Assembly (NCBI RefSeq): GCF_001870225.1
Contig: NZ_CP017675.1
Span: 200,774 to 264,773, forward strand
Direction of reading: 5' to 3'
Origin: Gloeomargarita lithophora Alchichica-D10
GTDB taxonomy: Bacteria > Cyanobacteriota > Cyanobacteriia > Gloeomargaritales > Gloeomargaritaceae
DNA: 64,000 bases
In this document: piece after piece, positions 50,981 to 59,498 of the stretch
How the letters are laid out: the number at the start of each line of letters is the position of its first letter
Position numbering within the stretch: the first letter of the stretch is position 1
Made by a program: the position numbers and the translations under genes
The notes under the pieces: generated by a model
What the model was told of the DNA's origin: nothing
Database searches by the model: none
The model's input: the letters and a program-made list of their open reading frames with translations, nothing else

Positions 50981-51934
50981 CTAGGACAATCCGGCGACTG
51001 GTGAAGCCATGCGGGCGACCCGCGGCAGTTCCAAGGTCAATCCCTGACCCAAGAGCAGTCGCCCCTCCAGCCGCTCTACCAGCATTTGCGCCACATATAA
51101 ACCCATCCCCGGTCGGGTCGGCCCCAGGGGATACCAAAGTTCCCCTAAATCCAATTCCGGCACCCCAATTTGTAATCCCGTACCCCCCGGCCAACCCCGC
51201 ACCTGCACCTGGGTATCCCCCGGCGTATGGGTCAGGGCATAATCCAACACCTGCACCAAAATCGGCACCAATAACTCCGGGTCACTCCACACCGGCGACA
51301 GTTCCTGGATGCGCCAGTCCACCCGGTTCCCCCCAGGCTGCAACGCCAACTCCAGCATCACCTCCGGCACCAACTCCGCCACCCGCACCGGGCGAAAATG
51401 CCCCGGCTGTACTTGCCACCGGGAGACAGCCAGCACCGCTTCTACCAAGGCCGACAACTGCGTCACCTGGGTCTGGACAATTTCCAAAAAATGGCGGGTC
51501 TGGGCATAACTGAAATGGCTTTGGGAGTGCAATAACGTATCCACAAACCCCTTGATACTGGTCAACGGAGTCCGCAATTCGTGGCTAATCGTATCAATAA
51601 ATTCCTGTTGGGATTGCTCCAAATCCCGGCTATGTTCCGGCACAAAACTCCACACCAACCCCCCCTGGGTTTCCTGGGGGAACTTCTGCACCAAGACCCG
51701 CATCATCAACCAACCCGCTGGCGTGGATAAGCGCACCCGTCCCCCCGCCTCCTGCCACCGCAAATAGGTCGCCAATTCCGGCCAAAATTCCGTAATGCTA
51801 TTGCCCTGTACCTGCTGGGGATCAAGGCAAAACCAATCCGCCATCACCTGATTGCAGTGGAAAATCCGTCCCTGCTCCTGGGTCAAGACTACCCCAATGG
51901 GTAAACAATTTATCAGACCGGAACTAAAATCCAT
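50981..51934 (-). CDS. PAS-histidine kinase with degenerate ATP-binding domain
   Basis: 317 residues, cytosolic. A PAS-like domain covers about 5-100. The HisKA domain has the phospho-acceptor His118 in FIDTISHELRTPLTSIKG. The HATPase region has LVQVLDYALTHTP where the N-box Asn should be, so that Asn is Tyr or Asp, and the DxGxG motif is missing. The later GMGLYVAQMLVE G2-box remains. It may therefore bind ATP poorly or act mostly as a phosphatase or acceptor. It lies 99 bases upstream of the response-regulator gene in the same direction and is probably its partner. Confidence 0.85.
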   Translation of the reverse strand: MDFSSGLINCLPIGVVLTQEQGRIFHCNQVMADWFCLDPQQVQGNSITEFWPELATYLRWQEAGGRVRLSTPAGWLMMRVLVQKFPQETQGGLVWSFVPEHSRDLEQSQQEFIDTISHELRTPLTSIKGFVDTLLHSQSHFSYAQTRHFLEIVQTQVTQLSALVEAVLAVSRWQVQPGHFRPVRVAELVPEVMLELALQPGGNRVDWRIQELSPVWSDPELLVPILVQVLDYALTHTPGDTQVQVRGWPGGTGLQIGVPELDLGELWYPLGPTRPGMGLYVAQMLVERLEGRLLLGQGLTLELPRVARMASPVAGLS

Positions 51935-52070
51935 CGCACGCCTGGGGGGATATTTAATCCAGTGTAATAACCCCGTTGCAAGGCGCAGAAATTCTCTACG
52001 GAAAAACTTAATAGCTCCGAAGGAATTATTAAGCTCAACAGGTATTATTCTGAGTATTTATACAGCCCCC

Positions 52071-53150
52071 CTACAGCCGCACCCTGGGGTCAATGAATGC
52101 GGTCAACACATCAATTAAAATACTCAAAACCACCACCACCACCGCCAAAAACACCACAATTCCCTGCACCGTGGGATAGTCCCGCAGATTGATCGCCTCG
52201 TACAAACGATTCGCCAACCCCGGCCAGGAAAACGTCACCTCCGTGACAATCGCGCCCCCCAATAGCGAGGCCAAGGTTAGCCCCAACAACGCCACCACCG
52301 GAATCAACGCATTGGGTAAAACGTGATGCCAAAGTAGCCACCCCGGCGGAATCCCCCGTGCCCTGGCCGCCTCCACATAATCCCCCCGCCAGCCCGCCCG
52401 CACCTGCACCCGCACCATCCGTTCAAACAACCCACTTAGCACCAGCCCCAAGGTCAAACTGGGCAAAGCCAAATGGTGCAAAGCAATCCCCAACTGGCGC
52501 CAGTTTCCCGCCAGCAAACTATCCAGCACATACAAACCCGTCGGCCCAGCGGGAGCCACCTCCTGCAAGGGAAAGCGCACCCCCAAGGGAAACCAGCCCC
52601 AACCGACACTCAGCCATAACTGCAACAACATTCCCAGCCAAAACAGGGGCACCGCATAGCTCACCAGGCTAAATACCTTGCCCCCCATCGCCAATGGGCT
52701 AGACTCCGGGCGACTGCCGGTGATTAACCCCAGTCCCACCCCCAACCCAGCGGCCACCCCAAACCCCGCTACTCCCAACTCCACCGTGGCCGGGAGATAA
52801 GCGGTAATAATATCCCCCACGGTGCGCCCCGGCTCCGTCAGCGATGTGCCCAAATTCCCCTGGATCAACTGCCCCAGATAGCGCAGATATTGCATGAGCA
52901 AGGGCTGATCCAACCCCAACTGCACCCGCAATGCCTCCTTCACCTGCGCCGGTGCCCGCCCCCCATAAATCGCATCCACTGGGTCGCCCGGTGTCGCCCG
53001 CAACAGCAAAAAAACCACCGTCACCACCGTCCAGAGCATCACCGGTGCCAGGAGCAACCGCCCCAGCAGGTAATTTTGTATCTGTTGCCACCGTCCCACC
53101 ACGCTTGCCCCAAACAGGTCACAATAGAAAGCATAACCAAAGTGAACCAT
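52071..53150 (-). CDS. ABC transporter permease, oligopeptide/DppB type
   Basis: About 359 residues with six membrane helices. The binding-protein-dependent permease loop EAARARGIPPGWLLWHHVLPNAL is intact, as are TPGDPVDAIYGG and NLGTSL near the N-terminus. It probably imports oligopeptides or nickel with partners encoded elsewhere; none lies adjacent. The ATG used is only 12 bases from the start of the divergent DUF4346 gene. GTG codons at 53102 and 53099, leading into GRWQQIQNYLLGRLL, would give an N-terminus more like related permeases and leave space for a shared promoter, and may be the real starts. Confidence 0.88.
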   Translation of the reverse strand: MVHFGYAFYCDLFGASVVGRWQQIQNYLLGRLLLAPVMLWTVVTVVFLLLRATPGDPVDAIYGGRAPAQVKEALRVQLGLDQPLLMQYLRYLGQLIQGNLGTSLTEPGRTVGDIITAYLPATVELGVAGFGVAAGLGVGLGLITGSRPESSPLAMGGKVFSLVSYAVPLFWLGMLLQLWLSVGWGWFPLGVRFPLQEVAPAGPTGLYVLDSLLAGNWRQLGIALHHLALPSLTLGLVLSGLFERMVRVQVRAGWRGDYVEAARARGIPPGWLLWHHVLPNALIPVVALLGLTLASLLGGAIVTEVTFSWPGLANRLYEAINLRDYPTVQGIVVFLAVVVVVLSILIDVLTAFIDPRVRL

Positions 53151-53162
53151 CGTAACCCCTGC

Positions 53163-53555
53163 ATGATGTTTATTGACTGGGCGGAACAAATCCGTTGCAT
53201 TGACACAACCCTCTCCAAACGGCACCTTGACCTTGACCCGGCGGGTTATTTCATCATTTATATTGACCCCCAGGAAGGGTATATCTACGCCAAGTGGTTC
53301 ACCAATGCTATTGACAAACGGGGCTTAGCCCTTGACCCCAGCACCGGCCAACCCATTCCCGCCCGGGGGGGAGTCAAACGGGAACCCAACCATATCTTTC
53401 GGGGACGCACCGCTAAGGAACTGTGTGTGGAAATTTTTGAAGAATGTCATACCTTTCAGCCGGTCAGCCAACTCGGCCATGCGGCCTACCTGGGGCGGGA
53501 ATTCCTGCGGGCGGAAATGGCCCTAGTCCAGGGCACCGCCTACACGCAAGATTAA
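53163..53555 (+). CDS. DUF4346 protein
   Basis: About 130 residues. HLDLDPAGYFIIYIDPQEG, a central GQPIPARG region and HAAYLGREFLRAEMAL with terminal YTQD match my memory of the DUF4346 family of cyanobacteria and some archaea; its function is not established. The frame is open far upstream, antisense to the permease gene, so the ATG-ATG pair at 53163/53166 is preferred. The stop is 3 bases before the surE start, so the two are co-translated. Confidence 0.8.
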   Translation: MMFIDWAEQIRCIDTTLSKRHLDLDPAGYFIIYIDPQEGYIYAKWFTNAIDKRGLALDPSTGQPIPARGGVKREPNHIFRGRTAKELCVEIFEECHTFQPVSQLGHAAYLGREFLRAEMALVQGTAYTQD

Positions 53556-53558
53556 CCT

Positions 53559-54251
53559 GTGACAGCCGTTGGACTGACCAACATTTTACTGACCAATGAC
53601 GACGGCATTGATGCGCCCGGGTTGCAGGTCTTAGCGCAAGTTTTACCTGGGGCTTTGGTGGTGGCTCCCCAGGCGCAATTTTCCGGGTGTGGCCACCGGA
53701 TCACCACCGGGCGACCAATTCTATTTGAGCAACGCACCTCCCACCGCTACGCCGTCCAGGGCACCCCCGTGGATTGCGTGCGACTCACCCTCGCCCACTG
53801 GCAACCCGACACCGCCTGGGTACTGGCCGGGGTCAACCAGGGAGCCAATTTGGGCGTAGATGTCTATCAATCGGGCACCGTGGCCGCCGTGCGGGAAGCG
53901 GCCTTGCATCGCATCCCCGCCATTGCCCTGTCCCAATACCAGCAACGGGGCACAGAAATTGATTGGCAACGCACCCAACGCTGGAGCGAGAAAGTCCTGC
54001 AAATTTTATTCCAAAAACCCGCCCCCGGATGCTTTTGGAACGTGAATTTTCCCCACCTGGAACCCACCGCCCCGGAACCGGAACTGGTGTTTTGCCCCCC
54101 CTGCACCCAGCCCTTGCCGATGCAGTACCAAGCCACCCCCCAGGGATTTGTGTATCAAGGGGTGTATCAACAACGTCCCTACGACCCAGCCGCCGATGTA
54201 GCCGTATGTTTTCGGGGGCACATTGCCATTAGCCAAATGGGACTCGGCTAA
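53559..54251 (+). CDS. surE: 5'/3'-nucleotidase SurE
   Basis: Metal-dependent phosphatase that removes 5' or 3' phosphates from nucleotides and also handles short polyphosphate. About 230 residues. ILLTNDDGIDAPG at the start provides the metal-binding Asp pair, with GTPVDCVRL, SGVNxGxNLG-like VNQGANLGVD and SGTVAAVREA as the other active-site stretches. GTG start, 3 bases after the DUF4346 stop. Convergent with glgP; the stops overlap by four bases. Confidence 0.92.
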   Translation: MTAVGLTNILLTNDDGIDAPGLQVLAQVLPGALVVAPQAQFSGCGHRITTGRPILFEQRTSHRYAVQGTPVDCVRLTLAHWQPDTAWVLAGVNQGANLGVDVYQSGTVAAVREAALHRIPAIALSQYQQRGTEIDWQRTQRWSEKVLQILFQKPAPGCFWNVNFPHLEPTAPEPELVFCPPCTQPLPMQYQATPQGFVYQGVYQQRPYDPAADVAVCFRGHIAISQMGLG

Positions 54252-56806
54252 TTCCCCCAATGGATCAACCCCAACTCCAAAGGGTTGCTCAAGTCCGGGT
54301 GGTGGGGCAATAACCGCACCGCAAACCCCTGCAACCCACTGCTGGCGTAGCTAATTTCGCCCGTGTAGGCGTAATACCCATCCCCCTGTTGGCCTGGACA
54401 GGTCATGGGCACCACTTGCCCAACGGGGATATTGCCCGTGGCATCCACTTCCCCCTGGTACAACTGCACCTGCACCTCCGCAGGCGTGAGTTCCCCCAAA
54501 TAAATCCGGGCGGTGACCCCAATCGGTTCATACACCCGCACCTCCTTGGGAGATTGGGCGGTGACATCCTGGATTTTGATCTCGTACCAATGCTGGAATA
54601 AACGGGCTTTCCACTGCGCCAACGCCTGTGCCTTGACGTACCCCTGTGCCGATAAGCGTGCCCAGCGGTCACTCACCGGGAAATAGGCGTGCTGGGCGTA
54701 CTCCTGCACCATCCGCTCCGTATTGAAAAACGGCGTATTGATGCGAATCGAAGCCTTCATCTTGTTCAGCCAGCCCCGGGGCAAACCCTCCTGGTCTCTT
54801 TGATAGTACAAAGGCAAGACATCTTCTTCTAAAATTTGGTACAGGGCATTGGCTTCTAGTTCATCCTGGACTTGGGTATCCGTGTATTCCTCTCCCCGGC
54901 CAATCGGCCAGCCGGTGGTCACATAGTCCGCCTCCGCCCACCAGCCATCTAAGGTACTCAGGTTGGGCACCCCATTCATGGCCGCCTTCATGCCACTGGT
55001 GCCGGAAGCCTCGCGGGGGCGGCGGGGATTATTTAGCCACACATCGCAACCCGCCACCATCAACCGGGCGGTATGAATATCGTAGTTGGGCACAAACACG
55101 ATCTGCCGTTCCAAGCCCTGTTCTTTCGCAAAGTGGATAATATCCCGGATCATATCCTTGCCTGGATGATCCTTGGGGTGGGCTTTGCCCGCAAACACAA
55201 ACTGAATCGGGCGTTGCCGGTCCGCCAGCATTTTCAACAACCGCTCCGGGTGGGAGATAAATAAATTCGCCCGTTTGTAGGTGGCAAACCGACGGGCAAA
55301 GCCGATGGTCAACGCTTCCGGGTCAAGCACCTCCCGGGTTTTGAGAATCTCCGCCTGGGATGCCCCCCGTTCCTCCCACGCCCGCCGCAGTCGCTCCCGC
55401 ACGTACAGCACCATCTGCACCTTCGCCCGGTCATGGATGCGCCACAACTCCTCATCCGGGATACTCTCCACCCGCTGCCACTCCGGCGCCGTTGCCGGTA
55501 ATGCCCACCAATCCGGGCTGATATAACGCTGGTAGAGATTCTGGGTCGCCGGTGCCACACAACTGCGGGCATGAACCCCATTGGTAATCCCCCGAATCGG
55601 CACCTCATGTTCCGGGGTCAGCCCCCACAGGGAACCAAACATCTGCCGACTCACCCGGGCGTGCAGTTGACTCACCCCATTGAGCGAACTCGCCATGCGG
55701 ATGGCAAAAATCGCCATATTAAACGGGGCTTGAAAATCCCCCGTCTGCTCCCTGCCCAGGGAGAGAAACTCCTGCTCCGACAGGCCAAAAAGCTCCCGAT
55801 ACCGCCCCAGGTAATACAGCACTTTGTCCGTCGGAAATAAATCAATCCCCGCTGGCACCGGCGTATGGGTGGTAAACACCTGGCTGGCCTGCACCGCCTC
55901 CTTCGCCTGGGCAAAGGTCAACCCCGACTCCTGCATCAGTTCCCGAATCCGCTCCAGGGACAAAAACGCCGAATGCCCCTCATTCATGTGATAGACCGCA
56001 GGCTGTAATCCCAACGCCCGCAGGGCTTTGATCCCCCCAATCCCCAAAATCATCTCCTGATGGATGCGTAAATCCACATCCCCGCCGTACAACTGGTCGG
56101 TAATGTCCTGGTCGTAGGTATTATTCGGGGGAATGTTTGTATCTAATAAGTACAAGGGCACCCGCCCTACCTGCACCCGCCAAATCCGGGCATACACCAC
56201 CCGCTGGGGAAAGACCACCTCAATCCGCAGTTCCGACCCATCCGGTCTGCGCTCCAACTGCAAGGGCAAATTATAAAAATCATTGAGGGGATAACGTTCC
56301 TGTTGCCACCCATCGGCACTGAGATATTGTTGGAAATAGCCCTGTTGGTACAATAGCCCCACACCCACCAACGGCAAACCCAAATCACTGGCCGATTTCA
56401 GGTGATCCCCCGCCAACACCCCCAACCCCCCCGAATAAATGGGCAGAGCGGTGGTGAGGCCAAATTCCGCCGAAAAATAGGCATAACATTCCTGGGTATC
56501 CGTCCCCCGGTGCCGCTGGTACCAACTGCGTTCCTGGAGGTACTGCTTTAATTCCGCCTGCGCCCGTTCCAGGTGTGCCAAAAAACCATCATCCGTACTG
56601 GCCGCCTGCAGCCGCTCCTGGCTAATCGTCCCCAACATCAACACCGGGTTTTGGCGGCTCTGCTCCCACAAATCCGGGTCTAACCGGCGAAAAAGCTCCT
56701 TGACCTCATCGCTCCAATCCCAGTACAGGTTGGTGGCCAGGGGACGCAGGGCTTCCAACGCCGCAGGCAGAGCAGGCGAAACCTTGAAGGTACGAATCGG
56801 ACGCAT
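54248..56806 (-). CDS. glgP: Alpha-glucan phosphorylase (GlgP family)
   Basis: Breaks down glycogen to glucose-1-phosphate. 852 residues with an N-terminal DUF3417 domain (PALPAALEALRPLATNLYWDW), the GT35 catalytic body (YFSAEFGL, GGLGVLAGDHLKSASDLGLP) and the pyridoxal-phosphate site RPREASGTSGMKAAMNGVPNLS with the Lys. The shorter DUF3417-type architecture is that of bacterial/archaeal-type phosphorylases rather than the E. coli MalP type. It acts with GlgX encoded earlier in the window to degrade storage glycogen. The ATG start is unambiguous. A spurious-looking extension is absent. Confidence 0.95.
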   Translation of the reverse strand: MRPIRTFKVSPALPAALEALRPLATNLYWDWSDEVKELFRRLDPDLWEQSRQNPVLMLGTISQERLQAASTDDGFLAHLERAQAELKQYLQERSWYQRHRGTDTQECYAYFSAEFGLTTALPIYSGGLGVLAGDHLKSASDLGLPLVGVGLLYQQGYFQQYLSADGWQQERYPLNDFYNLPLQLERRPDGSELRIEVVFPQRVVYARIWRVQVGRVPLYLLDTNIPPNNTYDQDITDQLYGGDVDLRIHQEMILGIGGIKALRALGLQPAVYHMNEGHSAFLSLERIRELMQESGLTFAQAKEAVQASQVFTTHTPVPAGIDLFPTDKVLYYLGRYRELFGLSEQEFLSLGREQTGDFQAPFNMAIFAIRMASSLNGVSQLHARVSRQMFGSLWGLTPEHEVPIRGITNGVHARSCVAPATQNLYQRYISPDWWALPATAPEWQRVESIPDEELWRIHDRAKVQMVLYVRERLRRAWEERGASQAEILKTREVLDPEALTIGFARRFATYKRANLFISHPERLLKMLADRQRPIQFVFAGKAHPKDHPGKDMIRDIIHFAKEQGLERQIVFVPNYDIHTARLMVAGCDVWLNNPRRPREASGTSGMKAAMNGVPNLSTLDGWWAEADYVTTGWPIGRGEEYTDTQVQDELEANALYQILEEDVLPLYYQRDQEGLPRGWLNKMKASIRINTPFFNTERMVQEYAQHAYFPVSDRWARLSAQGYVKAQALAQWKARLFQHWYEIKIQDVTAQSPKEVRVYEPIGVTARIYLGELTPAEVQVQLYQGEVDATGNIPVGQVVPMTCPGQQGDGYYAYTGEISYASSGLQGFAVRLLPHHPDLSNPLELGLIHWGN

Positions 56807-56881
56807 GGGTTCACCGGTAACGAAATCTGGTTTTTAGTGTAGCTTGCCCGTCCCCGTCCACAAAATTTCTTAACCCCAACT

Positions 56882-57721
56882 TCAGACCCGCCTACGCCAC
56901 AGGCCGTACTTCGGCGCAAAAACCATCACCAATAAAAACACCAGGGTTTGCACTAACACAATACAGCCCCCCGTAGAAGCATCCAGATAATAGCTCAAAT
57001 ACGTTCCCAGCACACTCGAACCCAGCCCCGAAAAAATTGCCAAAATTAACATCCGGTCAAACCGATCCGTGAGTAAATACGCCGTCGCACCGGGGGTCAC
57101 CAACATGGCGACCACGAGAACAATTCCCACCGCCTGCAACGCCACCACAATCGTCAATGACAATAGGGTGAGCAATACATAATAAAGCCAGTTAATGTCA
57201 ATCCCAATCGAACGGGCATGGGTCGGGTCAAAACAAAATAAAAGTAAATCATTTTTCAGCACAAAAATCACCGCTAGGGTAAACAGACCAATCACCACCG
57301 TCTGAATCACATCCGACGTGGGAATACCCAATAAATTACCAAACAAAATATGTAAAAAATCCACATTACTCGGAGTTTTAGAAATCAGCACCAACCCCAG
57401 GGCAAAAAATCCCGTAAACACCAACCCAATCACCGTATCTTCCTTAATCCGGGTTTGACTCTGAATCCAGCCGATGAGTAACACCGAACCCACCCCAAAG
57501 ATAAACGCCCCCACGGCCAACGGAAAATTGAATACATAGGCCAAAACCACGCCAGGGGTGACCGAATGCGCCACCGCATCCCCCATCAATGCCCAGCCTT
57601 TCAAGGTCATATAGCAGGACAAAACCCCACATACCATGCCCACAAAACCACTGACCAGCAGGGCTTTGACCATAAATTCATATTGCAGGGGGGCAGTAAT
57701 CCAATCCCAGATCATTGCCAT
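56882..57721 (-). CDS. mntB: Manganese ABC transporter permease
   Basis: 279 residues with eight or nine membrane helices, of the metal ABC permease family. YMTLKGWALMGDAVAHSVTPGVVLAY and the later LSLTIVVALQAVGIVLVVAMLVTPGATAYLLT stretch are typical of Mn/Zn permeases. It is the third gene of mntC-mntA-mntB, which is the order I recall from Synechocystis. It starts 5 bases after the ATPase stop. Mn specificity is inferred from the order and the cyanobacterial setting; Zn is possible. Confidence 0.9.
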   Translation of the reverse strand: MAMIWDWITAPLQYEFMVKALLVSGFVGMVCGVLSCYMTLKGWALMGDAVAHSVTPGVVLAYVFNFPLAVGAFIFGVGSVLLIGWIQSQTRIKEDTVIGLVFTGFFALGLVLISKTPSNVDFLHILFGNLLGIPTSDVIQTVVIGLFTLAVIFVLKNDLLLFCFDPTHARSIGIDINWLYYVLLTLLSLTIVVALQAVGIVLVVAMLVTPGATAYLLTDRFDRMLILAIFSGLGSSVLGTYLSYYLDASTGGCIVLVQTLVFLLVMVFAPKYGLWRRRV

Positions 57722-57726
57722 TATCC

Positions 57727-58473
57727 TCAGTGAATATTCGAGTTGGGCGGGCAGTATCCTCCAAAGGTGCGGCTGAGATTTTCCGGGGTGAAAACCTCTT
57801 GGGTAGCTCCGTAGGCCAAAATAGTTTGATTGATAAAAATCGTCTGGTCACAAAAGGTAGAAACCGAACTTAAATCGTGGGTAGAAACCAAAATTGTATG
57901 GCCGAAACGCCGTAATTCCATCAGTAGTTTGATCATGGTTTGTTCAGTCTTCACATCCACCCCATTAAACGGCTCATCCAAAAGTAAGATATTGGCCTGT
58001 TGTGCCAAGGCTCTCGCTAAAAAAGCCCGTTTTTTTTGTCCCCCCGAAAGTTCCCCAATCTGCCGGTCTTTGAGAGCCAGCATATCCACCCGCAGGAGAC
58101 TGTCTTGGACAATGCGCCGATCCACCGGACGGGGAATGCGTAACCAATTCATATAACCATACCGCCCCATTAGCACCACGTCCTGCACACTCACCGGAAA
58201 TTGCCAATCTACCTGTTCGGTTTGGGGAATGTAGGCCACTCGGCCTCGTTTTTGCGCCAAACGAATGGGTAATCCCTCAATGGTCACCCGCCCGATCGTG
58301 GGGGCAATCAACCCCATGATGGTCTTAAATAGGGTGGATTTACCACTGCCATTCATGCCCACTAGACCGACAATTGAACCCGGTTGGAGGGACAAATTCA
58401 CCCCATGCAATGCCACTTTATCGTGATAGTTCACGGTGACATTTTCAATATCAACACTCATCATTTGGGGCAT
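57727..58473 (-). CDS. mntA: Manganese ABC transporter ATPase
   Basis: 248 residues. Walker A GMNGSGKSTLFK, signature ELSGGQKKRAFLARAL, Walker B ILLLDEPFNGVD and the H-loop VSTHD are all present. The N-terminal MSVDIENVTVNYHDKVALHGVN is normal for the family. Between mntC and mntB, with gaps of 4 and 5 bases, so translated as one operon. Confidence 0.93.
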   Translation of the reverse strand: MPQMMSVDIENVTVNYHDKVALHGVNLSLQPGSIVGLVGMNGSGKSTLFKTIMGLIAPTIGRVTIEGLPIRLAQKRGRVAYIPQTEQVDWQFPVSVQDVVLMGRYGYMNWLRIPRPVDRRIVQDSLLRVDMLALKDRQIGELSGGQKKRAFLARALAQQANILLLDEPFNGVDVKTEQTMIKLLMELRRFGHTILVSTHDLSSVSTFCDQTIFINQTILAYGATQEVFTPENLSRTFGGYCPPNSNIH

Positions 58474-58477
58474 GATT

Positions 58478-59416
58478 TTAGCTCCTTTTATTTTGTTGTA
58501 AACCTTGGGTCAATGTGTTTACGTTATGTTCTAAAAGTTGCAGATAGGTGGGGGCGGCACCCGTCGCTGGGGTAAGGGAATCCACATAAAAAACACCCCC
58601 GAATGTCACCCCGGCTTCCTTGGCAACTTGTTTTTGTGCCTGGTCATTGACCGTACTTTCACAAAAAACTACCGGCACTTGACTCGCTCGCACTTGGTCA
58701 ATTGTGTTGCGAATTTGCTGGGGCGTGCCCTCCTGTTCGGCATTGATCGGCCAGAGATAAATTTCTTTAAGATTATAATCCTGCGTGAGATAACTAAAGG
58801 CTCCTTCGCAGGACACTAAAACCCTTTGGGAAGCGGGGATCACACTCAGGGACTGCCTAAGTTTTTGGTCTAATTGTTGAATTTCCTGCTGATATTTCTG
58901 GGCATTTTGCGTATAAATTGCTTCATTTTCTGGATCAAGATTGACCAGGGCTTGGTGGATATTTTCGATGTAAATTAATGCCAATTGGGGGGACATCCAG
59001 GCGTGGGGATTGGGTTGATTTTTGTAGGAACCTTCCTGAATGGGAATCGGGGTAATGCCCTTGCTGAGTGTCACCTGGGGAACATTGCGTAAATTGGTGT
59101 AAAATCGCTCCGCCCAGCGCTCTAACCCCAAGCCATTTTCTAAAATTAAATTGGCATTTTGGGCACGGGTAATATCCATCGGGGTAGGTTCATAACCATG
59201 AATTTCCGCCCCTGGTTTAGTAATAGATTCCACCCGCACTTTTTCCCCAGCCACTTGGCGGGTCATGTCCGCCAAGACCGTAAACGTCGTTAAAACCACC
59301 TTTTCCTGCGCCTGGGGCGGAGTCGGATTGCCCTGACACCCCCACAAGCCCAACAATGCCCCCAAAACCCACCAACCCCGCATCCCCATTTTGACCCCCC
59401 GACTTTTCATAATCAT
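58478..59416 (-). CDS. mntC: Manganese ABC transporter substrate-binding lipoprotein
   Basis: 312 residues, cluster 9 (metal) binding protein. The N-terminal region has a lipobox LLGLWGC, so the protein is probably lipid-anchored after cleavage and is a substrate of Lnt. Metal ligands: His in EIHGYEPTP, His in PNPHAWMSPQLA, Glu in CEGAFSYL, and Asp in YVDSLTP. It binds Mn2+ (or Zn2+) and delivers it to the MntA/B complex. ATGs at 59410 and 59392 are other possible starts. Mn is needed for photosystem II. Confidence 0.92.
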   Translation of the reverse strand: MIMKSRGVKMGMRGWWVLGALLGLWGCQGNPTPPQAQEKVVLTTFTVLADMTRQVAGEKVRVESITKPGAEIHGYEPTPMDITRAQNANLILENGLGLERWAERFYTNLRNVPQVTLSKGITPIPIQEGSYKNQPNPHAWMSPQLALIYIENIHQALVNLDPENEAIYTQNAQKYQQEIQQLDQKLRQSLSVIPASQRVLVSCEGAFSYLTQDYNLKEIYLWPINAEQEGTPQQIRNTIDQVRASQVPVVFCESTVNDQAQKQVAKEAGVTFGGVFYVDSLTPATGAAPTYLQLLEHNVNTLTQGLQQNKRS

Positions 59417-59498
59417 TTCACAATGATCACCATAACATACTCGGTTGGGATTTTCATTATTATTTCATGTTTTTAATTTTATGTCATGGCTGACGGTA

